Assembly (NCBI GenBank): GCA_020081605.1
Contig: JAHREC010000007.1
Span: 682,001 to 746,000 of the forward strand
DNA length: 64,000 nt
Direction: 5' to 3'
Source of the DNA: Albifimbria verrucaria
Lineage: Eukaryota; Ascomycota; Sordariomycetes; Hypocreales; Stachybotryaceae
The number at the start of each line of letters is the position of its first letter. Position 1 is the stretch's first letter. Below, piece by piece: positions 22,045 through 34,547 of this stretch. The notes beneath the pieces are model-generated. The model did not search any database, was not told where the DNA came from, and saw only the letters and a program-made list of their open reading frames with translations. Both the position numbers and the translations under genes were made by a program.

Positions 22045-25000
22045 ACAGCGAGCAGTGATTTGAGCGTTCTTTGAGCAGTGCCGAGCCGAATTGGACATGG
22101 CGGTACATAGCATCTTCATGAATATACTGATACATAGAGCCCGTCCTAGTTTGCCACCATGCGAGCAGTGAGCCGTCCGAGTAAGCAAGCATGTAAGCCT
22201 CTCAGCCATGTGATGCATCAACCATATGAGCTGTCAGTCCATCTACAGTTCCCAGCTCATGCACGAGCCAAAGAAGCAATGACTAAGTGGGGTTTGAGAC
22301 TTACATGACGATGTGGCTAGATATATATAGCTGGTACCTCCATTGTGGGGAATTTTGCTAAAGCAGTTGGTTGAGGTCACGGACGATCCCGACTTGGAGG
22401 CCGGAGCCCACGCCCGCCACGTTGGGACACGGCTTGGCACTGTCGGGGAGATAGCGAAGCCATGTTTCACATTACTATCAAGACATGTGGTAACACGATT
22501 AATTTAATTGTCTATGACCATTCTCTGACCATGAGTAATCTCCTTGGCCTTGCAGCTTGAGAGAAGCCCCAATTGAGCACGTCTTTCTTACCGTCCATTG
22601 ATGGCTACCTGGACAATGGCGTACAGAAGTGCACATGTTTCGTGCCAACTACAGATAAGTACAGTAAATAAGTAGGTACGTACCTGTTCACCTGAGATAG
22701 GCAGTGTTTCTTGATTGGGACATGCGAGTCAATGTTCTCACCTCATACATCTATAAGGGCGTCAACGACATGTGAATGAAACAACCTATCGATGTCCTGT
22801 CATGGTGAGGTCAACCAAGAGGATCTCTGCGATATCGGTGTCGGATGTTTTCTCCGGTGTGTCCTAAAGCTTGCGTGTCGATCGAGGTCCACACTCGGCG
22901 TGGCTCGCTGGTTGTCTTTAGGGTAGGGTCACCTGGCTTAGTAGGCAACTAACTCGGAAAAGAACGGCATGATAAAGAGCAGCCAACCATTTTACACCAA
23001 AGAAGATCTACAATGATCTACAGGATAGGGGTTCAGGTTACCCAAGCTGGCTGGAAAGATCAGCACTACATGGGTTTTCCCATCTTCGGGGTTCTGTTTT
23101 TTCCCCAGCATTCAGGTGCCTTTCGTTTTCGGGCAGAACGACTTAATATACGCGATGTAATCAGTTGCTGAACTCCTCCTAAGCACTATATCAACCGTAC
23201 GTCTCTAGTCCTCCTCCCACCGCCCAACGTTGTGCCGACCCGAGCGGGGTGAGAGGGCCTTGCGCCTCAACACCACAACAGACTGAAGATAAGCCAGCCA
23301 ACGATAACGCTTAGTCAAACAAGTGGATTTCTTAGCTATTCGATCGACGATCTCATGCTTCAAGGGTACGTATCCTCCAATGGGAGAAGACATTCGCGCG
23401 CTGGGTTTTCTCCTTCTAGCTCGGACTTGCGGCAGAAACGCGAGCGTACATTCCCATGGCGGGCCTGACCCTCTTTCAACTGCTGCCTAACGCAGCATCC
23501 TTGGGACTATAATATGCAGGTATCGTACGGAGGCCCATGGGACCCTTGTAGCCACCTGTCGCGTGCCGGCCAGGGTCGCCATTAGCGCCAGGGACCCCGT
23601 ACGCTAAGGCAACCAGGAGAAGTTACGGCCCGATCGCGGGTACAATCCGAGGGTAACCCTAAAAACGAGGGTCTAGACTAACGTTGTGATCCACCTTTAG
23701 GGGATGCGCCATCTGAACTTCATGGGGAGTTCGGACGAAAGGCCACAAGGAACAAAACGACCGACATGTCTTCATGCGGAGGGAAACTATTGAAAACGAA
23801 GCCACTTCTTGGCGGCACGAAAGAAAACTAGTGGAGAGGGATATGGTATAAGAGCCTTGGAACAAAAGCACGCATGTGACTGGGTGATTGGTCTTGATGT
23901 GCTGCATAGGGAGAATATAGGATTGCGTACATAGTAAAAAACATAGTCCTCAATCGAGGAAAAACAAACAATACTTCTCACAACTCGGATTATTGCATTT
24001 TCAATTACTCTAGTTCCTAAACCTATGCTACATCCCCGTTAATCACTCAACTCCCTATTGGCTTCTGTACATGATAGATAAGACAACGCCATCCTAACAC
24101 CAATCAATTGGCCAGCGATATCTCATAACGGCAGCTTCATCAATTAGGAAACTCCTATATCAATGGCAAAGAGTTGATTGGTCGAGTCTTGCAGTGTAAG
24201 ACGGTCGTTCACCCGACAATCAGGTGACTTCCTGTCATGGTGGCATGAGAAGCGCAATCAGGCCCGCCACTAGGATCCCAAGGCTTGGAAATCGGGAGAT
24301 CGTGTTGCAATTGGTGAGCTTATCCCACAAGATAGGATCAAGGCGTCATCATCTCGTTGCGCCATTTAAATAGGGCATATCCCGTGTGGCCTATTCGTCC
24401 TTGCCCCCAGAATACTAAACTCCTTAAAACCCAACATCCCTCCACACCTCGGCATCGACGATGCCGGATGGCCTCACACCAGATAAGGCAACCCTACGGA
24501 GCAATATGGATTACTTGCATATAGAGATTTGAATGGTGTCTTCACATTACTTCAGCTTACACGTAGTATCTTACTGTTTTCAACAGACTCCTCTAACTGG
24601 CAACTGTGAGAGCGATCTGTGGATCTGTTGCGCCAGGACTGCTGCCAGATCTACTTCAGGGGTTGGATTATATGCTTATAGAACCGTCGGGACGCCACTG
24701 AGCATTGCATACCCGGCTGCAGGGTCCTGGACTTGGCAAGGATGGCGGTAGGCCATCATGTCGTCATTCGCCCAACGGTATTGCCAGATATCGACTAGCC
24801 ACGTAGACTGCCGATAGGACAAGGTGTTTCAGGAGACTGCTTCAAGTAGGGAAATGCTTTACCAAAGAGAAAGATGTGCCTTTTCAATATTACCAAGTTG
24901 GGACTTACACTACAAAAAGGTCCACATGATCTTCGTGAGCCGCCATCAAATTTCGTAGTGATCTACATCAGCACGGTTTAAACAGCGGCCTGGTCGGGTC

Positions 25001-25378
25001 TTGCGATCTGTAAGTGACATGAAATTGAAGGCTAAAAAGAGGTTGTCTATTATCGAGCGCCTCTGAAATCTCGACGCTAGCACTAAGATACAAAAACAAA
25101 CGCCCTGAGATGTCCAAGTGATAGGCCCCCAAAAGAGAGAGTGACGAGCCTTATATATGTAAAAACATGAGTTAGTCTATACCGCCCTCTTTCGATAGTT
25201 ACGCAGAGCCCCCTCTATGAAGCTAGGAACAAGGCCTCAGCTCTGTATAGGGGTAAGCGCCACGCGTGTGCGGCACGTCTCCCGAGCCGCATGTAGCTCC
25301 CGAGCTTATAGTGCGCCCTGATTAATGAAATCGTTTATCATAAAAAAAGTTGTCAGCAACGACCGTACTCGCTTGGTC
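22045..25378. other. 3.3-kb gene-free gap between TRI6-like and TRI10-like
   Basis: Only short frames without motifs on either strand; no tRNA, no mobile element and no remnant of a terpene cyclase that I can see. In Fusarium this slot holds TRI5. The sequence is of mixed composition with AT-rich parts near 22.3-23.2 and 24.5-25.3 kb. Confidence 0.55.
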
Positions 25379-26757
25379 CTAAACGAGCAGAGTCGCAGGG
25401 CCTTGGCCGTTTATGATGTCTTCCCAAACCAGGTGAGAGGTTGCGGTTATCATGTCTCTCATTTTCCATGCACGGTCCCAAATCGAGGGCAGGCCCCAAC
25501 AGTTCCGGAGGCCCCGTACTGAGGTCCCCGCCACGGCGATCAGGCCCCTGAAGTAATCTTCCTGGCTCCGTGAAGCCATGCAGCCGGTGACCACCAAAGA
25601 CCATACGAGATTCTTGGCTATCCGTACATCTGGGAGCTGTTTCAACAGTACGATGGTTGCAGAAACGCTGTCCTGGACTTCCCGCAGATTTGGGTTTAGG
25701 CCGGACACAACCGTATGCATGTAAGTTAATGCGGACGTCGCATATATGCTGGTAACAAGGTCGACCAACGCGCTCCCTGATGACTCCCGCAGCCCGGTTT
25801 CTATCAGGCCTTCTATGGCCATGGAGCGGTTTCCAAGCTCTTTCAGGCTCAGCCGGTGATGTTCCATCTCTTCTCTCTTCCATTTATCCAGCTCTCCGAC
25901 CTCTAAGATGGCCAACAAGACCCAATTCTTGCATCCTATAATTTGGTCCATCTGGATCATGCCCTCCTGGTCTAGCAGGTACCGGTACTCGGCGAACGTC
26001 GCCCCTGCCGGACCCAAGGAGATGCAGGAAAATATTCCGTACATGGCCAGGATGTTTGTGAGGAATTGCAGGGCACCAACATACTCGAAAGATAACGAAT
26101 CCTCGTCATGTACGGCGCTGAACTGCGTTGCGTCTAGCATGCTCCATACCGATGATACGAAGCGCCCTGATTTGGGTACCAGGGACCAGCCGTGGACCAA
26201 CTCTGGGATGAGGGCTTTCCTGCAAGCAGGTGAACTTGCCAGTCTCCTAAACTAAGACTTGAAGACTGAAAGATTTAAAAGAGTTTCCTGGTTAGTTTCA
26301 AGGATCGCGCAAGCGTCCAGAGAGGGAGAGGAGGGAGGGGAAGGGGCGGGAAGTGCAGATTCGGAAAAACTGTTTACCTCGATGCTTATGAGCTGAACTG
26401 TGCTCGCCAGAGCGTGAATGTTGCCCTTTAATTTGGCAATGCCCGACGCCGAATCCAGTTGGTCCAGCAGCTGCTGGGACTCTTGGAGAGCAAGGATGTA
26501 ATATCGCGTGCGCTCACTCTGCCATATACTTTCAAAATCATCCAGACGCGACTCCTTGTGTAATAGGCTGAGGCTCAGGGTTGCATAGTACACACTCCGG
26601 GAGGAGGTCAGGATGGCCAGTAGCCATTCTCTCCTGCCTTCGTAGCTTTTCTCGTGCAATGGGAACTGGAGGGGAAGACCACGTCTAGATAGTGCATCAA
26701 AAGACTGGTCTCCTTCTCTTGCGTTCGTTTTGGGAACGTGATGGTGACTGGAGTCAT
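25379..26757 (-). CDS. TRI10: TRI10-like regulator (fungal-specific transcription factor domain)
   Basis: Start at 26757 (MTPVTITFPKRTQEK) then the hallmark LLMHYLD of the Fungal_trans_2 middle-homology domain, WLLAILTSSRSVYYATLSLS, and a C-terminal part with WSMLDATQFSA, ALQFLTNILAMYGIFSC and the terminal YFRGL...CWGLPSIWDRAW. About 450 residues with no zinc cluster, as in TRI10, which regulates TRI6 and precursor supply in Fusarium. A one-base shift lies near 26670. An in-frame TAG at 26252-26254 separates two parts that are in the same frame; it needs either a very short intron (about 39 nt) or a sequence error. Two TRI6-type sites lie upstream (27100-27106, 27161-27167). Other regulators of the same domain family remain possible. 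Confidence 0.62.
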
Positions 26758-29466
26758 GATGAGAACACTTGCAGGTTGGTTGGGTGGACAGTTGGGATGG
26801 GATCCGAGGTTTTTGTTCCTACAAGACGATTCGAGGGTGATTAATTACGTACCGCGTAGTGGATGGGAGGGAGAAGGGAAATGCCGTGAGGTGTGTGAGC
26901 GAGGCGAGATCCGGAGCTACCAGGTTGGGCGTTGGACGGGTGAGACCTGGGTCTAAACCCAAGCGAGACGCAAGACCAGACCCCTGCCAGGTAAAATCGC
27001 ATCTTCTGCCATAGGGAATATGTCCTCAAGCGTGTGAAAGCTGCATCGCTCGCCAGGACGCCCCACAATCGGCTTACTTGACGCGTGGTAATGCAGAGGG
27101 GCCTAGAAAGGTCTATCAGTAAGTAAGATTTTGAGACATGTAATGCAGGCATTCGTATTGGGCCTGAACGCCGGTACTTGGTTCATACAGCGAAATCCCT
27201 AGCTAGCCGTTTGTCAAAGGATTCTGGCCGGTTTCAACTCGAGCCAGATACCTTGTCCCGAGACTTGGCCATGGCCCATTCCCTGCGAGCGAGGGATCCC
27301 CACGCGCAGGACCCCCACTATTGTTTACTAGCCACAGACACCGGCTTGGCGAGCCGGTCTGAGACGCCTGTGGACGCTAATTGGTGATCGTCCACTGTTT
27401 AGCTCACCTGAGTAGGGTGACGGCTAGGAAGGCGTTCCGGGTGGCGCGAGCGCGAGGGGAACGGGAAGGGGACGGGATGCCAAGAGTAGCATTATTTCCA
27501 CGAAGAGCGCCGTTGGTTATCGTGCTTTGCATCTTATCAATCGCATCTCTGCTTCGCAGAAGTCGATCGCGCGTCTGGAATCGTCATGCTGGCACGCCTT
27601 ACTTTTAGCAAGATGGACAGGGGACACTCTCCATCGTCCGTCCAGGATAGAGATCCTTCCACGTGACCCAATTGCCTCGAGGCCGGGGTCCGAATCCTTC
27701 ATCGAGAAGCTCATTCTCCCATGTTCTGTATAAAGGAAAAGAGCCCCTCACCAGCGTTTCCCCATCTCTCCCACCTCGACAATGAGAATAGTGCATGCTG
27801 CTCTGGCCTTATGCACCGCACGGTATATTAATGCACTATATTACTCACGCTGTGCCGTTTTCACCGCAGTATCCGAGAGACAGGTTCCTAATTTGGTAAA
27901 TGGTTCTGACGCCACGTAAACCCAGTCAGCTCAGCTTCGAATAACCGGTGTGATCTTGCCATGAATGTCAGTTCCGTTTAATTATTAATAATCCTTTTCT
28001 ATTCCTTTTCTTTTTTCCTGACAGTGAAACAATGATGTGGTGGCGCCCCGGAGGTTAAGACAGCTTATCATTTGCCGTGACTTATGATATATAATTATTT
28101 CCCTGTCGCCTCGTAAGATGCGCGACATTGTTTAAGGTCGTTGGCCTGAGCGACAGATGATCTTGTAAAGTTGCCCAATTTTTTGGTCTAAGCGGCATTT
28201 TTTTGTTCCTTTGTTTCCTTTTTTCCCTCTTTTTCCTTTTTTTCCTTCTTTTTCTTTTTTTTTCCTCTTCCCTGGCTCAAAGGCCAACCCTGTCTATGTG
28301 CCTTACCCCAGATTCTAGAATTCGATGCATAGATTTTTTACTGCATCGATGGAGATGGGAATTATGGATGGGGCTGTGTAGCTCGTAAAATGCAATTTGC
28401 CAAATGGCCTAAACACTTGACCCTGGTCCTGGTTCAGGGCCTAGCATGGCATGGCATGGAAGACCCAGGCGAGGCCCTGAGATTTCCATACCCGGCTCCG
28501 ACGCACGCGATGTCTTCCGAGCCGCCTGAGCCTGGAACGCACTAGCTGCTGTGTTCATATTATCGATATCAGGACGGACCCGTAAAAGCCTCACAAGGTG
28601 AGCCGGTCTTAGGCGCCCCTCTCCTCCTCCTCTACCCTGAGTCTCACCTACAGTTCCTCGCCAAGCGCCATGTGACAAGACCCAAGGCCGGGTGCATGAT
28701 CTTTTCAGGCGAGGTGGTTTGTGCTGCCCACATGTTCCCACAGGTTCCCACTCGCAAGATACAGTTGCGCATGACACCATTGACCAAGTGGCCTCGAACG
28801 CATCTCCATTCACGCTCAGATCGAGATCTCGCTGTCCTCCCGGGTCTCGGTGATTTGAGTTTGTCTCCAACGGCTCCTTTGACTCGACCCTTACTGTGGC
28901 GGCTAACGTCAGATTCTGATTCGGGCAAGGGCTGCATTCAGGGCCACCGGACAAGGGCTGAAATGTCCTATCGGCTACCCGCCTTGGCAGGGTCGGGGCC
29001 AGATAACCAGCCACAATCAGCGGTCAGGACCTTGGCGAAGGAGCTTGTCACGCCATGCCAGCTCGGCCTTCTGTGCTTCCACTCCTACCGTAAGGCCCGC
29101 CACGTCCGTTAGGCCTGCCAACCCGTCTGCGCCGGCCTACCTCCCGTGCGCCGGCCCTGAGAGTGAGAGAGCCCCAAAGGCCACGGCCCCGGAGGAGAGC
29201 TTAAGGCGACCAATCACGCAGTCACGGAGGATGGGCGATCTCGATGGTTCGGCGCCGTGAGGCACCCATGGTCGGATCGGATAGATCATCGAAGATTTAG
29301 TTTGCCATGTTTTTTTATAGGCTTATAGATACTCGCTCTTAACAAAGAAATCTGAAATGAAGATCATTTATAAAAACCCACAAGTGTCTCGCAGTATTGA
29401 GATCATCAACAACTGCAAGGGATATCAGATCATGAACGCCACTACCTCCCAATCCCTCTCAGCCAC
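26758..29466. other. intergenic region, TRI10-like promoter and acyltransferase 3' side
   Basis: TRI6-type sites occur at 27100-27106 (reverse CTAGGCC) and 27161-27167 (reverse TCAGGCC). A T/C-rich run lies at 28200-28270. Open frames of 100-200 codons at 28.4-29.2 kb on both strands overlap each other, lack motifs and are not accepted as genes. Confidence 0.45.
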
Positions 29467-31371
29467 CTACAGCCTGAACGCTAGCATATAGTCTGCAACT
29501 GTCTTTAGGTACTTTATTGACTCTTCCTCGCTAAAGTTGGCATCGTTGTAGCAGTTTGTCAGCATCGAGGTGCCTTGCCAGCTGTCTAACCGAAGGGCCC
29601 TAAAGTCTTGTTAGATGGCGAACAAAGATATAACCAGCAAATCCCATCTCTACTTACGCGTAAGGCAGGAACTGATTCAACAGAAAACTGAAGTTGGTTG
29701 TCTTCATAAAGACCTCGCCAGTCGTGGAGGACCTGACATCGGTGGGGATATAAAGCTCGTTGACCCCGTCACTTGAGATGAACTGATGACAGACTTTGAG
29801 TTAGCACGACTTCTTTGCTTTTCATTCTTCTGATGGAGCATGCAAAGAGAGGAGGTAGTGATTGTGTTGTTGGATTGAAGAGGTGCTTGACAATTACTTA
29901 CCGGCACAGATGTCTTGTCAAATGGCATGGGGTTTCTAGTGAAAACTCATGTTAGCAACCTTCTTCATAGTTTCATAAGTTGGTGAAGAGGCGTACTTGG
30001 CCAGCATTGCTCCTTCAAAAGAGAGACATCGTAGTCCGAGTGCCAGTTGAGATGGGTCATGGATCCATGTGTCAAACGACTTCTTGACATCTTTGGTAGC
30101 GCTGGAGAGTGCTGCAATGACAGATTCCTTGTCGCCATCCAGGCTCACCAGTAGTGACTTTACGTTGTCGACTTTGATTACTGCACCCGTCACGCAACCA
30201 GCCATGTACTTGCCCCTCAACTCCTCGCGTAGATATCGGCGGGCATTCACAGCTGTAGGTGCAACGAAGGATTCGTTTTCCCCAACCTCAGTCGTGGGCT
30301 TGTAGTTGTCGAGCATGGCAACCACCGTAGCAGCCTGTGCCAGATGAGAGATGGTGTATTCAGGGCCAAGTCGAGTCTTGACGGCCTTGATGATATCCTT
30401 GGATTCTTGGGGAGTGAATGTGTGAATCTGAGCACGAGGAATGGCCATGTTGCTGGCCTTGAACGGCATGCCTCGAGAGGCCTTGAAACCAATATGTTAG
30501 TATGAAGGCCACTAGGAACAAAAGAATCAAATAGCAATGAGAATGAAACAAGATTAAACTTTAAATCAACTTACCATGCTCTGCATAAGCGTCTTCACGT
30601 ATTGATGACTACGGTTTTCAAACTCCGGCCCAAGGCTTTCAACCTGGATCTTCATGGCGTCCATGGGGGCTTCATGAAAGTTTGACATCTCTGATCCCCA
30701 CGACTTCTTCGCAGGCGACTGTCCTGCTGGAGCTCCGATAAAGTTGTTCAGCAGACGCAGCAGGTAGCCAACAAAGATTCGTGCTCCGATGCCGTCCCAG
30801 TAGAGATGGTTCATGTGACACAAAACATCGACTGAGGCTCCTTGAGGAAGTGGTGTATCTTCATTTGACACATTGGAAACAAGGAAGACCTCGATGGGCT
30901 TTCCTGCCTGTCGTTCTTCTATAGGAGTCTCCTGTCTTTCTTTCTCGTAATCATACCAAACTTGTTGAGATGATTCTGAGTTGGGCTTTGCATGAACAAT
31001 GCCCTTGGCCCATTGAAGTGCCGCTTCATCGTTCTCAGGTGATTCGTACTCAAAGATAGGGTTAGGCTGGTCGTCCCATCTAGGCGAGCAAGCGCACTCT
31101 GGATGCTCAAATCGAGCTTCGATTAAGGCCAGCTCAAACTTCTCCTTCAGGTATGCCAGTGACAGGGGTGTCGAGGTAGGCGAATCAACTGTTTGGAGCG
31201 TGGAGGTGAGGTACAGGTCATACTGGCCTCGCCTGTTCAACTGCTCAAACCCTACAATTACTTCGAAGCCAAGGCCTCGTCGTTGGGCCAGGCGTGGGTT
31301 GGTCTTTGAAATCTCCCACCGATGGTTCTCGCGAACCAGGGAGGGAATTGGAGTCCAGGAATGCTGCCCAT
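29467..31371 (-). CDS. TRI3: TRI3-like acyltransferase
   Basis: Five exons: 31371-30575, 30481-29997, 29935-29902, 29782-29658 and 29599-29467, about 525 residues, close to Fusarium TRI3. HxxxD lies in MNHLYWDGIG. The third exon is a 34-nt micro-exon, exactly as in the paralogue at 6.1-8.1 kb, and all four introns sit at matching places. The last exon reads LRLDSWQGTSMLTNCYN. One base is missing near 31330 at a C run. TRI3 acetylates a trichothecene hydroxyl (C-15 in Fusarium, C-4 reported in Trichoderma). Adjacency to the TRI4-like gene, as in Fusarium, favours the TRI3 assignment over TRI18. A pair of overlapping TRI6-type sites lies at 31645-31654. Confidence 0.68.
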
Positions 31372-32682
31372 TTTGCTTGTTGTGTTTTTCGAGACTTTGA
31401 TATCAACGAAACGGAAGAGTGGGTTATTAAGTGTTATTATCCTGTGAAACGCTTCTATTGTTGTGTGTGATTATCATCGTAAATGTTTCATGGCCATGGC
31501 CATCCTAAATAATACACTTGCCTTTCGGCTTGAAAAGCTCTGCCGTCACAGCATCATACAACCAAGCCGACGCCAGCTCAGCATAGACCACGTGAAGCTC
31601 CGATGATGTGAGATGATTCGAGTGAAGCTCCAATGAGACGTGTGCGAGGCCTGAAATAACTGTATGATAGTGTCTCACTCATCGGTCGTCATGAGACATA
31701 ATGGGTATGGTCTGACGCATATGACATAGTTTTGCATAGAACTGCGACTAAATCCTCCACAGTGTGGAAGCAAACTGCACATTTAACCAGAGCCTTCTTG
31801 GACGGTAATACTACCGGAGTGTTCTAACGGCCCGTAAACCGGTTTTAGAATGCCGAGGGCAGCGGCTGGTGGACGCCCTGACCAAGCTATACGGACGAAA
31901 ACGTAACTCGATCGTGGTAACTGGCAACAGTGCCGTGAATCGTTATGATTCATCCTACCTCATAGTTACTACAATCCTAGTCAGTCTGAGGACACGCCAT
32001 TTGATTGGCACGGGAAGCTGTGGAGTGCATGGTATTACTCTAAATCGTACATGGAAACGGTATACCGAATCCGTTCATCCTCGCATGGAAACTGTACCAT
32101 CCAAGTTTCTGAACAAGCTAGTATCCCTGAGAATCACTTGTTTTTACTTTCATGGAAGATGCTAGAATGAGCTATGTATTTCGGTCCTACGTACGTAACG
32201 TCGTTGTAAATGTATGATTTCAGTATAACTCAACGAAGCCGTAGATGTATGAATTTCAACACAACTCGACGTAACTGAAAATGTGCGAATTTGAGTTAAG
32301 ATAATGTAGATATGGATTTATGAATCTCAACCATAACTAATGTAGTTGTAGATACATGAAGTTCAGTTTTGGTTAACTCAACCATAGTTGTTTGAATCCT
32401 AATTCTGCTTAACTTAGCTGTCGATGTGAGGACGATATAGCACCCATGAACCAAGAAGTGAGAACAAAATTTATGGTCTATTGGGTTTGACTCTATTTTC
32501 TTTGTCATAAGAATCACCCCCATCCGCTTGCTATTAAGATCTATTGAAACCGTGTTCACGTCCTACACCTTCCGCGTCATTACGCAGCAAGGTATGGTTC
32601 AAAAGAATAACATGGTGTGCATCATGAGCTATGCTGGCTGACGCCATTACTGAGTAGAACAAGAGAAGCAGCTGCCCTATAT
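31372..32682. other. intergenic region with degenerate tandem repeats
   Basis: TRI6-type sites at 31645-31651 (CGAGGCC) and, overlapping on the other strand, 31648-31654 (TCAGGCC) about 275 bases upstream of the TRI3-like start. A degenerate repeat array lies at 32195-32400. No gene seen. Confidence 0.45.
32195..32400. repeat. degenerate tandem repeat, unit about 40-60 bp
   Basis: Words of the type GTAGATGTATGAATTTCA followed by ACAACTC or ATAACTC recur four to five times with substitutions and indels. Spacing is irregular. It is not recognisable as a transposon end. Confidence 0.5.
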
Positions 32683-34547
32683 TTAGATCAACTGCTTGGC
32701 TTCGTTCTTCTTCAGCACCTTGACCCTGATCTCTCCCAGGCCTTCCTTCTTGCCAGGAATCTCCTTGGGGTACGCGACGATACGCGCGTAGGTCATGTCA
32801 AGATCGGCCATCGTGGTGTCATACAGTTCAAAGTCAAAAGCACGAGCCACACGTGAGATGGCCATGTACATTTCGGCAAAGGACATGCTAGAGAGAACGA
32901 GAATTAGCTTGGCGGCTTGGGTCACAGCGCGTGACATTAATCTAGGAGTCACTTACTTGATACCAATGCACTGTCGGCTACCTTGCGAGAAGTTGGTCAG
33001 ATACTTCTTGAGGGGAATCCTCTTCAGCGGCCTTAATCCATCGCTCAGGCTTGAACTTCTCTGGCTCGGGATACAGCTCCGGATCGGTGTGGACGAAGTA
33101 GGTTGACATGCTCAATGGGGTCTATAATCCACTATTAGTAGGCCCACTCCTGCATAACCCCATACACGCTAGGAGAAAAGTATGCGAGATGAGAGATAGA
33201 GTTAAGAAACTTACTCCAGCGGGAATAGTGTAATCTTGGTACTGCAGATCGACGTTCATTGGGACACGGTTCGAACGGGTGATGGGGCCAAAGGCAAGAC
33301 GAAGTCCCTCATGGACGACACCGCTCTGGAAATTCATTTGTTAGATGATAGGCATTATTATCAGCACGGACTCGAGGGTAGACTGACCAAGTAAGGAAGA
33401 CTTTCGAGGGTCTGCAGAGAGTGCTCAAAGTTCTCAGTGGTGGGCAGAGTGTCGAGCTCCTCGCGCAGCTTCTTGAGGCAGTCGGGGTTGCTCAGGAGGT
33501 AGAACATGGTGATGGCCATGGTTCGTGACGTGGTCTCAGTGCCAGCAAAGAGGAACACGGTACCTTCATCCAGCAAACGAGTGACAGTTCGCTCGTGCAC
33601 CGGAATGTTGGGGTCGGCAAGAGCACCAACAAGGGCTGAGGCCTTAGCGTCGGCTGTCTGGCTTGAAGTGAACTGAGCGGCACCGTTTTTGTGGATTTCC
33701 TCACGCATGACCATAAGATCAGCAAGGGAAGGCAAAAACATGCGGACGAACTCCTGAGGAAGAACCTTGAGACCGTTGACCATGGTGGGAACAAAACGAG
33801 CCAGGTGGTACAGCTTCGTCAGGCCCTGGAAACCATCACGAACGACGAAGTGGTAGTCGGGAACGCCGAGGTAATCAAAGTGCTTTCCATAGAATCGCGA
33901 GCAAATAATATCGGCAGTCAGAGCAGAGAAGATACCGTCGAGAGTGAGGATGTCCTTCTCCTTCATGTGCTGCTCCATTCGGCTCATCAGCTTGGTAATA
34001 CGCTCGTGGATAGTTGGCTCCAAGCCCGCAAGCGAACGCTTGGAGAAGTATGGGTTCAGGTAACCACGACGGGCGCGATGCTTGTCGTGGTCAACAGTAG
34101 CAGCAGTGGACGTAGGGACGTCGAAAGCTCCAACAGATGAGGGATCCTTGTTTGTCTTACGAGAACCAGCAGCGTAGATGGTGTGGTAGTAAGAAGAGTC
34201 CTTGATGTGAACCTCTCTGGCATTGACACGGACAATGGGGCCTTGTGTTGCAATTAGCATCATTTTCTTTCGATGGTCAATACATTGAAATTTGGCTTCT
34301 CACCATATTTCTCGTGCATCTTCTCTACCTCCCAGAGGTATTGGCCCTTTCGGATGACTTCATGGTAGAACTCCAGGTAAGGTCCCATGGTCGCCAGCCA
34401 AGGGCCAGGAATGTGGCGCAGAGGGTGCAAGAAGACATTGTAGAAGCATGTCCACAGGATGTACAGCGCGTACAGGCCTACTACTCCTGCTGCAATGGTC
34501 CCGAAGGAAAGGGTCTTGACGCCCTCGAAATCAGAGAAGGAGGGCAT
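32683..34547 (-). CDS. TRI4: cytochrome P450, CYP58/TRI4-like
   Basis: Five exons: 34547-34304, 34241-33388, 33325-33215, 33121-32957 and 32887-32683, about 525 residues. An N-terminal anchor (about residues 15-37) precedes HPLRHIPGPWLA. Also visible: RRGYLNPYFSKRSLAG (substrate-side helix typical of CYP58), I-helix LFAGTETTSRTM, ExxR in HEGLRLAFG, FKPERW, and the heme loop around FSQGSRQCIG. One base is missing near 33020, just before the heme loop. TRI4 is the multifunctional oxygenase that converts trichodiene to isotrichotriol or, in some genera, to a less oxygenated product; which form applies cannot be read here. It lies head to head, 2.1 kb apart, with the CYP68-like gene. A TATA-like TTATAAA lies at 34748-34754 on the minus strand. 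Confidence 0.72.

Noticed and set aside
22243..22470. 75-codon minus-strand frame in the TRI6-TRI10 gap as a TRI5 remnant
   Set aside because: No aspartate-rich or NSE-type cyclase motif and no similarity to a terpene synthase fold that I can recognise.
28409..29112. Overlapping open frames of 146 and 201 codons on opposite strands
   Set aside because: No motif on either strand and no intron-exon logic; probably chance.
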